64,000 nucleotides of DNA. Origin: Topomyia yanbarensis (Eukaryota; Arthropoda; Insecta; Diptera; Culicidae). Below the pieces are notes generated by a model, which made no database searches, was not told the origin of the DNA, and saw only the letters and a list, made by a program, of their open reading frames with translations. Made by a program: the position numbers and the translations under genes. Positions 11,187 to 23,605 of the stretch are shown here, one piece after another; position 1 is the first letter of the stretch; each line of letters opens with the position of its first letter. The stretch spans positions 29,675,997 through 29,739,996 of the forward strand of contig NC_080670.1 in NCBI RefSeq assembly GCF_030247195.1. The letters run 5' to 3'.

Positions 11187-14100
11187 GTCCTACCAGAACT
11201 AATTTCGCATTTCTCAACTTTGATAAAATTGACAGGACGCGGTGATTTGGTTTTAGATATCGTAATCAAAGTACACGTAACCGGAAATATACTCCTAATT
11301 AAGTGCAATCAGACATTTTTTCAATGTTGCTAAATAACTAACTGAATGCATCAAAGGAATCGATTCAGGTTTGTAAGTGAATATGATTCAATTCTCTCTT
11401 AGAATTGAATAAATTTGCGCATCTCTAATTTCCACTAATCAGAAATATGGAAGCGGGTGCGAGAGTCCTAATTCTGTCGTCCCGGGCTTGGGATGCGCTA
11501 ATTTCTGTATGAAAATACATTATACAAATTTCCAATGTCACAATATCAAAAATCTATATTTTTTATCTTTAGGGAACTTTCCTTAGAAGTATTTCTAAGG
11601 GATAGGGACGACATTTCGACATTTTATCATAAAATAGTGAACTATCGGCGTTCAAAATCTAACCTCCTTTCGTTACACATCTTTTTTGTAGGATTTACAA
11701 AGTGCACCACCACATGGAAAACGAAGACGTAGTCCTACGTCTAAAAAAATTAGCTGCAAACTGACAGTCCCCTCATGATGTTTGCCTAAAGGCCAAATTT
11801 CGGAAGCCGGATAACAGTCTACATTTATCTAAGAATAATTTGACAGCCACAACACAGAATTACTGAAAATAACACGTTTTAACATCCAGTGTGGAGCCCC
11901 CAGCCATCCGTAATTACCGCACTGGATAAAGATAACTAACCGTGAAACCAATTGCTACGGCCCAAGAAGAATTTCCAAATCAAACCCATTTAAACCTGTC
12001 ATGGCGACAAAAAAAACATAGCAGTCCAGATGACTGCACTTCCATCTGCCGTCGCTTAATTTCCCACCGGCATCGAAACACGACGACACATCATCCAAGC
12101 AAGCCTAGAATAACCAAATCAAAAAAAAAGGAACCGTACCGCTACTTTCATCGAACATATACACAGCCGCCCAAAGGGACGAGAGGCGTTCCGAATCAAA
12201 TCAAATTGTCGTATATTTGAGCCCTGTCTGGCGTATCTGCGATTTGGGGACAATAATAAAATTGCCATAAACATCTGTCAGATCTAATTGAGTTGAAGGC
12301 ACGCACTCCCCGTACACTCAATGTGACAATAGGCAGTGGGGATGTATGTGCGCTGAAAGGGACCTTTCACCATTTGCCGCCCCAAGCCCTAACGCCACTC
12401 TCCCTCCAGGCTACGGAAAGATAAAATTCTGTCATTTTCTAAGGATTAATCTTCATGTGCTCGTACCTCCTCGGAGTGATTGAGGCTTCCCAAAGCTGCA
12501 GTAATTAATCTGCTCGGTTTTATGCGTTGGTGGTGATGGGGCAAAAGTTACCCAAACACCCGACTGTTTGTGTGTATGTGTATGTGTATGTGTATTTCAG
12601 TCAATCAAAAAGAAAGGGAAGAAAGTGACACTTATCATCTGGGATCGAGCTTGACGAAAACTAGGTCTTAGAAGTTCTTGTTTCACGTTGAGCCCAAAAT
12701 CCTGGGGCTGATGCTGGTGGCTTCACCGACTGGCTTTCGGTATTACCCGGAATGGCAAGGATTGACGCAAATGGACAGAAGATTTTGATTGAATAGATAA
12801 GTTACAATTGAATTATGGCTGTCCGAATCGAGCTGGACCTGGCTTAGGGGGGAAATCCTCGGCACACACTGTGGACCGACTGGACAGTCGTTGACAATGG
12901 AGCTGGAACAAAAGTGTATGTTGGCTTGTTCTTCTGTTGAATTTGCGGCACAATGGATCTTTGTGTGTGAGTGTGTCATATTGGAAAGTTTGGAAGTGTT
13001 ACACATCACTGTTTGACTAAAGATGATCCAGTGGCAGTTTGCATTAGAGGCAAGGGGTTGACAGTAAACTAGTCCAGTGTAGGAGGAGGATGAGTGTTTA
13101 GTCTAAAATTTCAGACTACATGCTCATGAATCAATTTCCCGATGGCCTTTACTTCATCAAGGCTTAGTAAAGGTTGGCTAATCCTTCTATCGGAACCCTT
13201 TTTCAATCAGAATAAGACATTCAATAATGGAAGCAAACTTTAGGATACACATAAGAAATCACTAACTCAATGCGAATGGAATTTCGATACGAACATCCAT
13301 TATCTAAAGCAATTCCATCCAAAGTAGGACCTTAGAAAATGAAAATGAATGGTCCCTGAATTACTGGTGGGAAACGATCCGGATTTACGGCATTCGTATC
13401 GGGAGGTGGAGCACCTGATTTAAACCTGCTCTCTCGCTCGCTTCCACGTGCAATTTTCTCCGGATCGCTTCGCGTGATGCCAAGATTTATGGGCGCTATT
13501 AATAAAGATGAAAGTGAATGGACATTGATAAGACTCGTCCGGAAGGCCGGCCCCATGCTTTTATCTTTGCTGGCGTCAGAGCAAAAAGTCCGCCTCTGCC
13601 GGTCTACCTTCTTTTTCATCTGTTGGGCTAGGCATGAGGACTGTATACCTGCATCCCTTGGAAAAAGTCCTGGCAGTTGTTCAAACGAAGGGACGATGGG
13701 GGTAATAAATTGAAATTTTCATATTCGTTTCCAGAGCCCGGTCGAAAGCTTCAAGCCGAAAAGCACGAGGAGCCTTTCAACGAATTTATCGATTTTTCTG
13801 CGCAAAGGTACCTCTTTGTACTACCGGTGGCAAATCGGACTAATTGATAAACGGGAACGAGTGAATGAAATGTGTCCCCTGTGGCATGATCTCCGCATGG
13901 CCGTTTCAGTATATCAGCTACCACCACTGTCCGAGTTTCGAATCGGTATCATTGTGCCTAATCTGGCAGAGTGACATGTGTTATTAATGTGTTCAAAAAT
14001 GTATGTCACTTTCATGAGCTTTTAGAGCTTGTGTGTCGCAGTGATGTTACCGATGCAAAAATCCTACCTCGTTTCGGGTGCCAGTTACTGATGAGACGAA

Positions 14101-15564
14101 TTGGAAACGCGAAAGTTATACAAATTTTACTCTTCATGAACAAAGTGGATTTAATCCAATTTTGTCTCAGACAGTAATGAAGTGAACGAAAATTTCATCG
14201 CTCGAGTATTAGAATTTTAATTATGTCAATAAACAAAATGGTTGATGATGGTTTTTAGATAACCAAATCAGCGTTTACAGATTAACAGAAAACAAACAAC
14301 TGCCGTGTTTATAAATTTGCGCTTTGAAGCTACCTATGTCAAATCTAATCCCCAGTATCATGATTCTAATCTGCGTGTAATATTTCGTACTAAACCATTC
14401 ATTTCGGTTCCATCAACAGCAAGCTTTATGAGACGGATCTCATCATACAGCGCTTTTGAAAATACAAAACACTCGCACGCACTCGGATACCAACATCAAA
14501 CGTTTTCTATTTCGATCGATAAAGCCCTTCCAGCGTTAAACCACCACTACCACCACCAGTACCACCAACGTCACGCGGCAGCAGCTTCAGCAACGCATTA
14601 ATCAACTCTCGATAATGAGCTTCGTCCTATCAGACTGGATTGCGGAGTCCAATTGAACATTTCCACAAACAAACTCCGGCATTCGTCAGTTGGATTCCCA
14701 CAAACATATGTAGTCGTTATCGTTTCACATGCACAAACATTGCAGCCCGACGAGAAGGACATAAATCTATGCTCGGTTGGGGCGCAATGGGGTACACAGT
14801 TCAGAAGAAAGCTGGAAATTTCCGTTGAATTAGCTGTAACAAAAAGTACTCGTCACATTTAAGGGAATCATGCGGCCGGTATAAAATTCGCATGCAGCGT
14901 TGCTAATGTTTCAGATTTATCTGGAATCTTCCAAATTTTCACAGCTGAACATACAGCCGGTCAAGTCCGACATTTTGCCAGATTTTTTAAAATTTTCTAG
15001 GTTTTTCCAGTAATTTTGAATTAATTCCAGGATTCAATTCTTAATCTTCTTCGTCCATATGGTTCTTAATATTCGTCCATATGGTAGGATTTGAAGAACT
15101 ATCGATTTATAATATCTGAAAAGACCCTTTAAAGAAAGTGTATCTCTTGTATGTACTTGACCTGTTTATTAAATCTGTAATTAATTAATCAGGAATATAG
15201 TATGAATAAAGAAAAAAATCAATATTCGGCTCTGTCAGTAAAATCACAGCTACAGACATTCTGGCTAGAACAAAATTTCCTTAAAACCTATGTAAGCTTC
15301 CAAATTGAAATACGTTTGAAAACAGTGCTCATTATTGCCATCTACGCAACTGTTTGCTGCACTTGTTTGACAGCTGCACCCCAACTGCATTGCATCGATC
15401 AGTGCACCATCTGCATCTGCAAACGTTTACCAATCGTGTTTCAGACGTCTAATTTGTCCGGAATTGCAGTTGCGGGTATTTACACACGTTTCGAATCGAG
15501 CCCAAACATTTATTATCTGTGGTATAATCAACAAACTGTCAATCTGGGCAATCTTAACCCTAGA
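11187..15564. other. Long gene-free stretch with a small microsatellite
   Basis: No protein motif, RNA gene or clear transposon end was recognised. A (TGTGTA)n microsatellite lies at 12571-12595. The base composition at 12200-13900 is more even, and that sequence looks unique and could hold regulatory DNA, but nothing proves it. Short frames, for example a His-rich one ending at 14601, lack family resemblance. Confidence 0.4.
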
Positions 15565-15775
15565 ACGTTGCACTGGGGTACTAATGTACCCCACCCCCAC
15601 GCCTTCTTTGGAGCCGTGTGAAGACGAAAATTCGGCATTTATCGACCTGGGACCCTAACCATATTTCAATATAGAGTTTCTAGTAAGAGTAGGAAAAGGT
15701 GGTATTAGCCAGTTTGCTTATAGCCTTCGTGTCAAAGATGGCGTGGGGTACATTTGTACCTCCTCAGTGTAGGTT
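15565..15775. mobile_element. MITE-like element with GGGGTACA-type inverted ends
   Basis: The left end (about 15569-15611: GCACTGGGGTACTAATGTAC, then CCCACGCCTTCTTT) is matched in inverse by the right end (about 15733-15772: CAAAGATGGCGTGGGGTACA, then TTTGTACCTCCTCAGTG). The interior has no coding capacity. The length is about 210 bp. The internal GTAC-centred palindromes are a feature of both ends. No clear target-site duplication was seen. Confidence 0.65.
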
Positions 15776-15874
15776 TCCGTTAGCGTTTCGTCAGGTTTCG
15801 TGCTGTCAGTGGAAATGTAACTCGTGACAGTACCAGTGTAAATACTGGTACGTAAGTAACAATTAGTATTATAT

Positions 15875-15918
15875 AATCGTTTTTAATCATTTATTCAATC
15901 GTTTTTAATCATTTATTC
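15875..15918 (+). repeat. Two exact tandem copies of a 22-bp unit
   Basis: The 22-bp unit beginning AATCGTTTTTAATC is repeated exactly, at 15875-15896 and 15897-15918. It is a short recent duplication in AT-rich DNA. Confidence 0.85.
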
Positions 15919-17071
15919 AATGCATTTAATTTCATTTATGCCTATTTTTATAATTTTAATTCAGATAGCTTCAAAATAGAACTCAAAATTGGTGACAATT
16001 TTTCGTTTCCAGGATATCAAAGATAATGTTCCTTGAAATAAATTACTAAGCTCAAAATATATAGTTTTGTAACATTTATCCGGAGCATCTAATTTCTTTT
16101 AGCGACCAGAAGATCTTCAGCAAATTATTTCTCTTTTTCAATCTAGAACAATCGAAATTTAAACTTATCAAAATCCAAAGTTTTCTAACTGCTCACCGTC
16201 GAACAAAGATTTGGTTGTATCAACTTGTTTTACCTAATACTAAATATTATTTGAATTCTTCTTCAACTCGTCAATTCGTACACGGTGTCTTTGTCGAACA
16301 ACTTCATTCAAATAAATCGATATCTGTAAAACTTCAGGATATGAAAGGAATGGACTTTTCTCTTGCATTTAGAACCAAAATAATCGTTCAAGGGGCCTAG
16401 AACAACTTTTCTTTTTAAAGTTTTTTTTTTTGAAAATTTAGGTTTTACGCTAAAACTAATTCACATCTTTGCTAGACTAAAACTGAGTATCTGATAAAAA
16501 CTTGATTATCTACACCGTTGTAAATAAAAAGCCAAATCGATGTAAAATTATCCGAGAAAGTTATCAAAATTTTATCAGCTTTTCGATTTGCACGGGCCTG
16601 CTGGTTAAAAAATGGATTCACAAGAACTTAAACAAAAATATTCGGTTTAGTTGAACAGTGCATCCAGACGAATTTAACTGTTTACAAAGTCCAATTTTTT
16701 TAGGCGGAAAAATGCTATTTTCAGATTTTCCCTCCCCATGGTGAAGGGGTTTGACGGTATTGCAAACATCATCAGGCATATTGTGTGCATCAGCGCTAAA
16801 GAACAACTGCTTTAAGATGGTTATTGCATTACCCCTCGATAGTGGTGCATTGAGGAGACCGAGAGGGCTTATGTGCCTTTTTTATGTTCTATGTTTCTTC
16901 ATACTCTGCATCAGCGCATACAAACGCTCAACCACTGGTCTGTGCGAGGTGATGTGGCCGACCGGCGGGTCGACGTGCATTGACTTTTGCTGTGTGCCGT
17001 GTTTGCAAATATTGTTCCACAATTTGATGGCGGTATTCGTGGGCGGGGCTCACAGTGGGAGTCATTGTGTG
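15919..17071. other. No gene recognised
   Basis: This is AT-rich sequence with short frames only. About 16840-17070 is more GC-rich and holds an open plus-strand frame, but it shows no domain and runs straight into the MITE at 17072. Nothing could be assigned. Confidence 0.4.
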
Positions 17072-17294
17072 CAAGGATGCCAGGTATATTTTTCAAATGT
17101 CTTCACATTTCATAAAAATGTCTTCATTTGTCTTCACTGACCAGAATTCTGAATCGGTTTTTGATATTGAGCTAGAATACTGCCAGAAATCAGTCAAGAC
17201 ATCCGAAAAAATTGTCTTCAAAATGAAAAACCCATCTTCACAACCTTTCAAATGTCTTCAAAATGAAGACATGTCTTCACATCTAGCATCGCTG
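17072..17294. mobile_element. MITE with 14-bp imperfect inverted ends and GTCTTCA motifs
   Basis: The left end CAAGGATGCCAGGT (17072-17085) pairs with the right end ATCTAGCATCGCTG (17281-17294) at 10 of 14 positions as inverted repeats. The interior is built from repeated GTCTTCACATTT, GTCTTCAAAATGAA and AAATGTCTTCA motifs in both orientations. The length is 223 bp. It has no coding capacity, so it would be mobilised in trans. Confidence 0.65.
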
Positions 17295-17452
17295 ATTGTG
17301 TGTCCATTTATCGGTCGAACTCGTCATTGTGCATATACTAATTAAATTAATTTAATAAGTGAATTAATTTAATAAATACATAAGTAGAAGCCTACTAGTT
17401 GTCGCTTTGTAATAATGTAGCTTTTCGAACTAGTGTACAATTGTTATGTGCT

Positions 17453-18294
17453 AGTCGTATGTCTATCTAGCAAGACAGAAGAGTGAGTGTATAGGCGTAT
17501 AAGTGGACTGCCTCATGCCAAGACGGGAGGGTCGTAGCGTAGTATGTTGGGACTTAGCTATCGATACCTCATGGCGTGGCAGAGGAGTGAAAGGGTGAGC
17601 ATCCAAGTCAGTCTCACACGGCATGTTAAGGGTGAGCACAAAAGTCAGCCTCACATGGTATGGTAGAGGCTAGCACAAAAGTCAGCCTAGCAAGGAATGA
17701 AAAAGGTGAGCACACAAGTCAGCCTCGCATGGTATGTCAGAAGTGGGGCCTAAGAAAAATGTCCCACATGGGATGCCAGGGGGAGTGACAAAGGTACAAT
17801 AGAGTGGCACGATTGAGAGTGAATCAGGTGATAGGGTGAGCACCCAAGTCAGCCTCACATGGTATGGGTGGGGCGAGCACAAAAGTAAGCCTAGCAAGGA
17901 ATGAGTAAGGTGAGCACACAAGTCAGCCTCACATGGAACGTAAAAGGTGAGCACAAAAGTCAGCCTCATGTGGGAGTGTTTGAGAGTGAATCAAAGTGCG
18001 ATTGAGAGAGCACCCAAGTAAGCCTCATACAGGATGTATGAACGCGTGAGTGAGAGTGAATGAGTACATTTAGTACAGCCATCCCCCCAGAAGTAATACC
18101 GAGAGGTAGTTCCTGGGAGGAATGATGGCGGAGCCCAATGGAGTTTAGTCGGTATTAATGGCTGGTCACCATTCGAGTCCGACACGCCCCCAGTGCACCC
18201 CGTGTGGTTGATTGGACCCTACCAATAGCACGTGTACTGGGCTAGGACATAAAGGTCTTCTCCATTGTAAAAAAAAAAGTCGTATGTCTATCTA
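17453..18294 (+). mobile_element. 5'-truncated non-LTR retroelement 3' end with 17-bp target-site duplication
   Basis: The 17-bp sequence AGTCGTATGTCTATCTA occurs at 17453-17469 and again at 18278-18294, immediately after a run of A (18269-18278). It brackets about 810 bp. This is the signature of target-primed reverse transcription: poly(A) tail, flanking duplication and 5' truncation. The insert has a minisatellite (about 17590-18030) followed by a compact GC-richer 3' end (18070-18268) containing GGTTGATTGGACCCTACC and a box-B-like ATTCGAGTCC. No RT frame remains, so the LINE family is not identified; a long SINE is an alternative. Confidence 0.8.
17590..18030 (+). repeat. Minisatellite of ~37-bp units inside the retroelement
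   Basis: Degenerate units of the type GGTGAGCACAAAAGTCAGCC followed by TCACATGGTATG recur about nine times, with one longer interruption (about 17740-17830). Variants alternate CACAAAAGT and CACCCAAGT. The units lie upstream of the 3' end and within the target-site duplications, so they belong to the element. Confidence 0.8.
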
Positions 18295-18727
18295 TGTATG
18301 TGTTCGTCTGAGTATTTGTGGCAGTTGGGTCAGGGAATGGATGCAGAACTGGCGTATATGATAGAATAGTGGCTAATACTTCTGGTGATCAATTTGTGCA
18401 TTTGCTTCTATTCATTCGGGAAAGTCGGATTGGATAAACTAGGGTACAATGAATTTACCGACGCACGTGAGTCATCCATTCCTGGCCAGCATAGCATGAT
18501 GAAAGTCTAATAGCATGCAATTGTCTATTGTTTTTTTATTCTCCTTCGCTAGTCTGTTTCTTTTGTACATCTATTAGTTTGCTTTTCTATTATTGATGTA
18601 TACCAAAATAGTATCGGTCGATTTATACACTTCTAATCAAGCTCTTAACATCTTTTTTCTTTATCTGGCATGTTATGATTCCTTTTATTAGTATATCTCT
18701 ACTGTACGCTTTCTATACTCCTTAGCT

Positions 18728-21160
18728 ACAAACGCTTGAGACCTTCGCGATAACACAAACCTGGCCACAAACGCGACCATGCAATTGCAATAATCCACAC
18801 ATACTTAAGCCCGCGATTTCGCCGTAGTATACGTAGCATCTTTAAACTTTCAAACGCGGTCTCAAACATTAACCCACGACTCGCGCGATCATGAAACGGT
18901 CACGTCCGGAAGTCTTACCTCGGTTCTAGCAGTCTGGGCTAATGTCTTCAGTTGAACCAATCAAAAAAGTGACGCTCATATTCACTAAACAACACATTCC
19001 ATGGTGACATGACCTGGAACTATAGTGACATGGGGAAACGGACACTCTTCTACCATCTGTACCATACACTAAAAATTAACCATCAGACTCACGGTTCGCG
19101 CGCGATCAAACAAAAATACACACTACATCATTATAAAATCGAAATAATACACGCGTCATATACACGTAACAAACACGTTAATATACAAATGCTTGAGACC
19201 TTCGCGACCATCCACGGCACCTACACTCGCGATCTCTTAAACATGATAACATCTCGGTGATAAAGTGAATGTCTCAGCTCCTATCTCCTATAAATTCTCA
19301 AACGCGGTCTCAAGCGTGAACCTAAAAACTCCCACGGTCGCACGATCATGAATCGCTCACTTCCGGATGTTTCTATCCTTGGTATTAGCAGACTAGGTCC
19401 ATGCCTTCAATTGGACCAATTAAAAAAAAGCTCCCATATCCACTGGACACCACGTTATATGGCGACATGACCGAAGACTAGTGATATGGGGTAACTTACT
19501 CCCTGTCAGAATGTGAATTGTACACGCAAACTTAATAACACCCCGGTAATAAGGAGAACGTTTTAGCGCTTACGAAGTTTCAAACGCTGTCTCAAACGCG
19601 TACCTACAAACGTCCGTTTTCGCGCGCTCATGAATCGGTCACGTTCAGAAACCATTACTCTCTGTCCGAATAACTTAGGTCCATACATACAGTTGGCCGT
19701 CAACTCAGTGTGAACATAGGTGATGCATACTCCAAACTATTCTCCGCAACGTCTGGAATTCCGCAAGGAAGTCATCTCGGACCTTTGATATTCACTCTCT
19801 ATTTCAACGATGTAAACTGTCAGCTGAAAGGGCCACGGTTGTCGTATGCAGATGACCTGAAAATTTTCAACAGAATTAAGAGCCGAACGGACGCACTTTA
19901 TTTGCAGCAGCAATTTGACACTTTCAGCAGATGGTGTGAAAACAACCGAATGAATCTGAATCCGGCGAAATGTTCTGTGATATCGTTCTCCAGAAAAAAA
20001 GATCCCATTGAGTTTGAATATAACTTGTCTGGAGCTCTTGTTTCCCGGGTGAGCTGCGTTAAGGATCTTGGAGTGCTGTTAGATTCGAAACTTACATTTA
20101 AGAATCACATTTCGTATGTTGTTGGTAAAGCATCGCGAAGCCTGGGCTTCATCTTCCGTACGGCTAAATCATTCACAGACATTTATTGTCTCAAAAGCCT
20201 CTACTGCTCTTTAGTGCGCTCCACGCTGGGGTATTGTTCGGCAGTCTGGTACCCGAATTACATGAACAGCAGCGATCGAATTGAAGGCGTTCAACGAAAA
20301 TTTATACGGTATGCTCTTCGACGCCTGCCTTGGCGCGATCTTTTTCGTCTACCAAGCTACGAGAGTCGGTGTCAACTCATCCAGCTCGATACCCTTCAGC
20401 GCCGTAGAGAAACTGCAAGAGCCTTATTCATCTCTGATCTTCTGTCAGGACGCATCGATTCTCTAGATTTACTAGAGCGAGTCAACATCCAAGCAAGGTC
20501 CAGAACGTTACGCGGAAACGTTCTTCTGAGAGTGCCGTTTCGACGAACTATTCAAACAGCTAATGCCGCTATCACGGGACTACAACGCCTCTTCAATCGT
20601 GTGTCGCACCTGTTCGACTTTCATTTGTCTCGGATATCTTTAAGAAAGCGATTCCTGCAGTTTTTTAAATGTAATTAGTTTCCATCATTGGGGCCGAGTG
20701 CGGCCTGTTGATGCGTGCGATAAATAAATAAATAAATACAGTAGAACCAATCAAAAAATAAAGGTCATATCCACTAGACAACACGTTCCATGGCGACATC
20801 ACTGGGAACTCTAGTGATATGGAAGATCTCACTCTCTTTTAGCATCTTAGCCGCACACTAAAAATAAAGGATTAGATTCACGGTCCGCGAGCGATAATCC
20901 AAGAACACTCGCGAATATGCGAAAGGCACACGGCTATAAAATAGAATTTATACACGCGAAGTTACATACACGTTAGCACACGCGACATACAAACGCACAC
21001 GCGATCGAACACGTTAACGTACAAACGCTCGAGCTCTTCGCGATGATACACGCGATCGCGAGTCCCTACGACCCCAAATACCTGAACCGTACAATGAATA
21101 TCACATTAAGAATCACGGCCCGCTACAATTGGCCTAATGCAGTGTTTTAGTGGGCGACAT
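18728..21160 (+). repeat. Tandem array of ~457-bp satellite-like units
   Basis: ACAAACGCTTGAGACCTTCG at 18728 recurs as ACAAATGCTTGAGACCTTCG at 19185 and as ACAAACGCTCGAGCTCTTCG near 21022. TCAAACGCGGTCTCAA recurs near 18851, 19295 and 19579 (CGCTG in the last). ACCAATCAAAAA-type and CATGGCGACAT-type blocks follow in constant order. The unit is about 457 bp; the third unit lacks about 160 bp. CG-rich words such as CGCGCGATCATGAA are unusually common compared with the flanks. The array is interrupted by the RT at 19694-20735. Confidence 0.8.
19694..20735 (+). mobile_element. Jockey-like LINE RT 3' part inserted in the satellite array
   Basis: The frame is open from the insertion edge near 19695 to TAG at 20676-20678. 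The product starts at RQLSVNIGDAYS and contains SGIPQGSHLGPLIF, the catalytic YADDLKIF, MNLNPAKCSVISFSRK, VKDLGVLLDSKLTFK, CLKSLYCSLVRS and a leucine- and arginine-rich C-terminal tail. RT palm and thumb are intact; the fingers and endonuclease are missing (5' truncation). The 3' UTR ends in (TAAA)n, typical of jockey-like elements. The flanks share ATACAGT (19687-19693 and 20736-20742), and the satellite unit resumes across the insertion. There are no internal stops, so it is fairly young. Confidence 0.88.
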
Positions 21161-23605
21161 TGCCTGTCTCGTCTGCAAATTGTAGTATGTGATTCTGACG
21201 GGGAACCCTTCCGAGCTCCAGTAGGACAACTCTCGAAAAAAAATCGTATTTATACGACCAATGATAAATTCCTCAAATTCTCGGCAGCCAGCTACTTAGA
21301 GTAATCAGCACAATAACGGAATAACAACCACGGGCCTTATTTTATGGTTATGCTTATGTTAATTCAAATTATAACCTTAATTAAAGACATTTGAAAAAAT
21401 CAATTTTAGCTTAAAAATTGCCTTTAGTGGCATCAAACAATATGAGTCAATGCGGGGAACGCGCCAATATTCTTGATTCTTGAACACATGTTTTCGTGTA
21501 GCCATTTCGTGCAAAATAAATACCCGTTCGATTATGCTAATCAGTTCCGTTCATTTTGTTCAACTAATTGGTAAATTTTGAAGCTCAGCTGTAATCATTC
21601 ACAACGGCGAACAAAAATTTTTGTTTCCTGGTTTATTTTAAGATCGATTAACTCGCAACGCAAATCAATTCCAAAAATCACCAACTATCGAATAGTCACT
21701 GTTTGCTGTTCAGTTCAGTCAGCGTGCCAAAGGATCTGCGCTTAACGATCAGATTAAAGCAGGACATCCGTCGTTGGTTTGCTTGCGGAAAAAAACGACA
21801 CAATTGGTGCAGAGAAATAAATTAAGGGTTTTGCGAGCAAGGGTCTTGCTCTGTGCAGGAGGGGAGAAGGGGTAGGAGGTTCCGGAAAGATTTGTTTCTT
21901 GAAACGAATCCTTTGGTTGGTCAATTCACAGCATGTTGCCACGTTGGAGAGAAGGGTCGGGTGCTGGTGACGGCGGTGAAAGATGGTACTTTATCATTTG
22001 ACAGAGTGCGGTTTCGGTTGGCAAAAGCGCAGATAATTGTGCTTTCTGGAGGGAAAGTTTCTACGGAATGGTTTACCAGATCATCCCGGGTAGAGAGGGG
22101 GAGTTTTGTAATGATGCGAACAATTTCCGGGGTGAAAATGGTCAGATAAATTTATGGGATTATAGCACCGCATGGTCGCTTCAGGACATGAGGAATGAGC
22201 TATGAAGAAGGTCACCGGAACAGGCAAACTGTTGGGAAAGTCGAAATAATAATAGAAGTTTGTTTGTGGAATTACAATTCCAGGAATGGCAACGTCGTTT
22301 AACATTCTTGTTGACACTTTACCAGTATTTTGGATTCACATTAGAAATGATAGTTGCTATGTAAATATTCAGATTTGAATTCATAAATCTTTTAGGCAAG
22401 TTTTTAGGCCATTATTGTTCAACCACTTTTGGCTCAGGCAGCGCCGACTGTTGTGCCCCACTTTTTCAGACGAAATTCAATTCAGTAGGCTTTGCCAAAA
22501 AAAAAAACGCCAGCCCACCATCTATTCGGTAGCTTTCCATGAAAATACCTTAACATAGTAGGCATCTGAGAACCCTTTTCAAATTGTTATTACGTTCGAC
22601 TCAACCCTCTTATGTTGCAGTTCCGAAGACGTATTATCTGTCCGACCTTTCAGCTAGCCATTTACAACAATAAGCTCATTACAGCCACAGCAAAACAGCC
22701 ACATACAAATACACTTCCTGGGCCCATTTCGACATTATTTGCCAGCTTCCAGAGCACACTACATGGTACTTTTCCAGGCAAGAGAACGGTGCAAACTCCA
22801 TTGAATCGGCCAACCGGGCTTACACCAAACAGCCAGTAAAGAAACCACCCCAGGCAGCATTGCGATGGTTTTCGTCTTGGGAGAAACGTAACCGAAATAT
22901 ACACTTTAACCTTCGAAGGTAAATTGGGGTAAAAACTGCAATTTCATTTGTTGTTTTATTACCAATTTTTTTTTAATGAAGGCCACAAATGTAATTATAT
23001 ATTAGAAAGACCCTTCCTTCTTTCATACCAATAAGAAGCGGCAGAAGTTTATCTTCGAAAGAAAACAACGTATAGTTCTCAAACTTTTATTTGCTTCCCA
23101 TGGGAGGATGAGTCGAGCAACCTCTCCCGAAAACCTCCTGAAAGAGTCTCTTATCATTAAAACAATCACAATCAGCACTCAGACGTTTCCAGAAAAGTTC
23201 CCATGCTGGTCACAACCTGAAATTCACTCGCTATCTGTATCTCTAAGGCCACATGTACTTCAATGTGGCAACTGGAAACGAAAAGCCCCGCACCCGTTCG
23301 AGGAAAAAAAAACTTTCAGCAGAGCAACGCCTGCAAATCTGTTCGAAACAGCCAATAAATTTGACCTTTCTCTTCCGAATGCGCCAACATTCAGTGCTGC
23401 TAAGTGCAGCACAGCAACTCACTTTCTCTCAAGTACAGATAATGACCCGATTCCATTCGTGGGTGGTTGTGTGCTAGGCGCTCGAATCCTTGCAGCTGAC
23501 AGAACAGGGCAGCGACACCCCAGCGAAAGTGTCGTAAATTATTCCCGCAACTTTTCTCACACATCATTAAATCCCCCTTCTCTTCTTTTTTTGCTTCTTC
23601 CACAG
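21161..23605. other. Upstream flank or intron of the ELM2-SANT gene; no exon proven
   Basis: No conserved coding motif was found. An open frame runs through 23108-23605 in phase with the first visible exon, but it ends in a polypyrimidine tract and CACAG acceptor at 23605, and its product looks non-coding. I therefore treat it as intron. GC-richer open stretches near 21850-22150 and 22612-22840 are candidates for untranslated or missing 5' exons, without proof. Confidence 0.4.

Noticed and set aside
14305..14601. His/Ala-rich frame that might be an exon
   Set aside because: Only a short low-complexity end is suggestive; no splice partner or domain was found.
15202..15621. 139-codon plus-strand frame
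   Set aside because: It runs into the left inverted repeat of a MITE and has no family resemblance.
17590..18030. CRISPR-like regular repeats
   Set aside because: Units are contiguous and degenerate, without fixed-length unique spacers, and lie inside a retroelement.
17463..18185. Minus-strand frames across the minisatellite
   Set aside because: Open only because of the repeat composition; the repetitive translation is an artefact.
23108..23605. Upstream extension of the first exon to the ATG at 23108
   Set aside because: The stretch ends in a strong polypyrimidine tract and CACAG acceptor, and its translation has no conserved features, so it is more likely intron.
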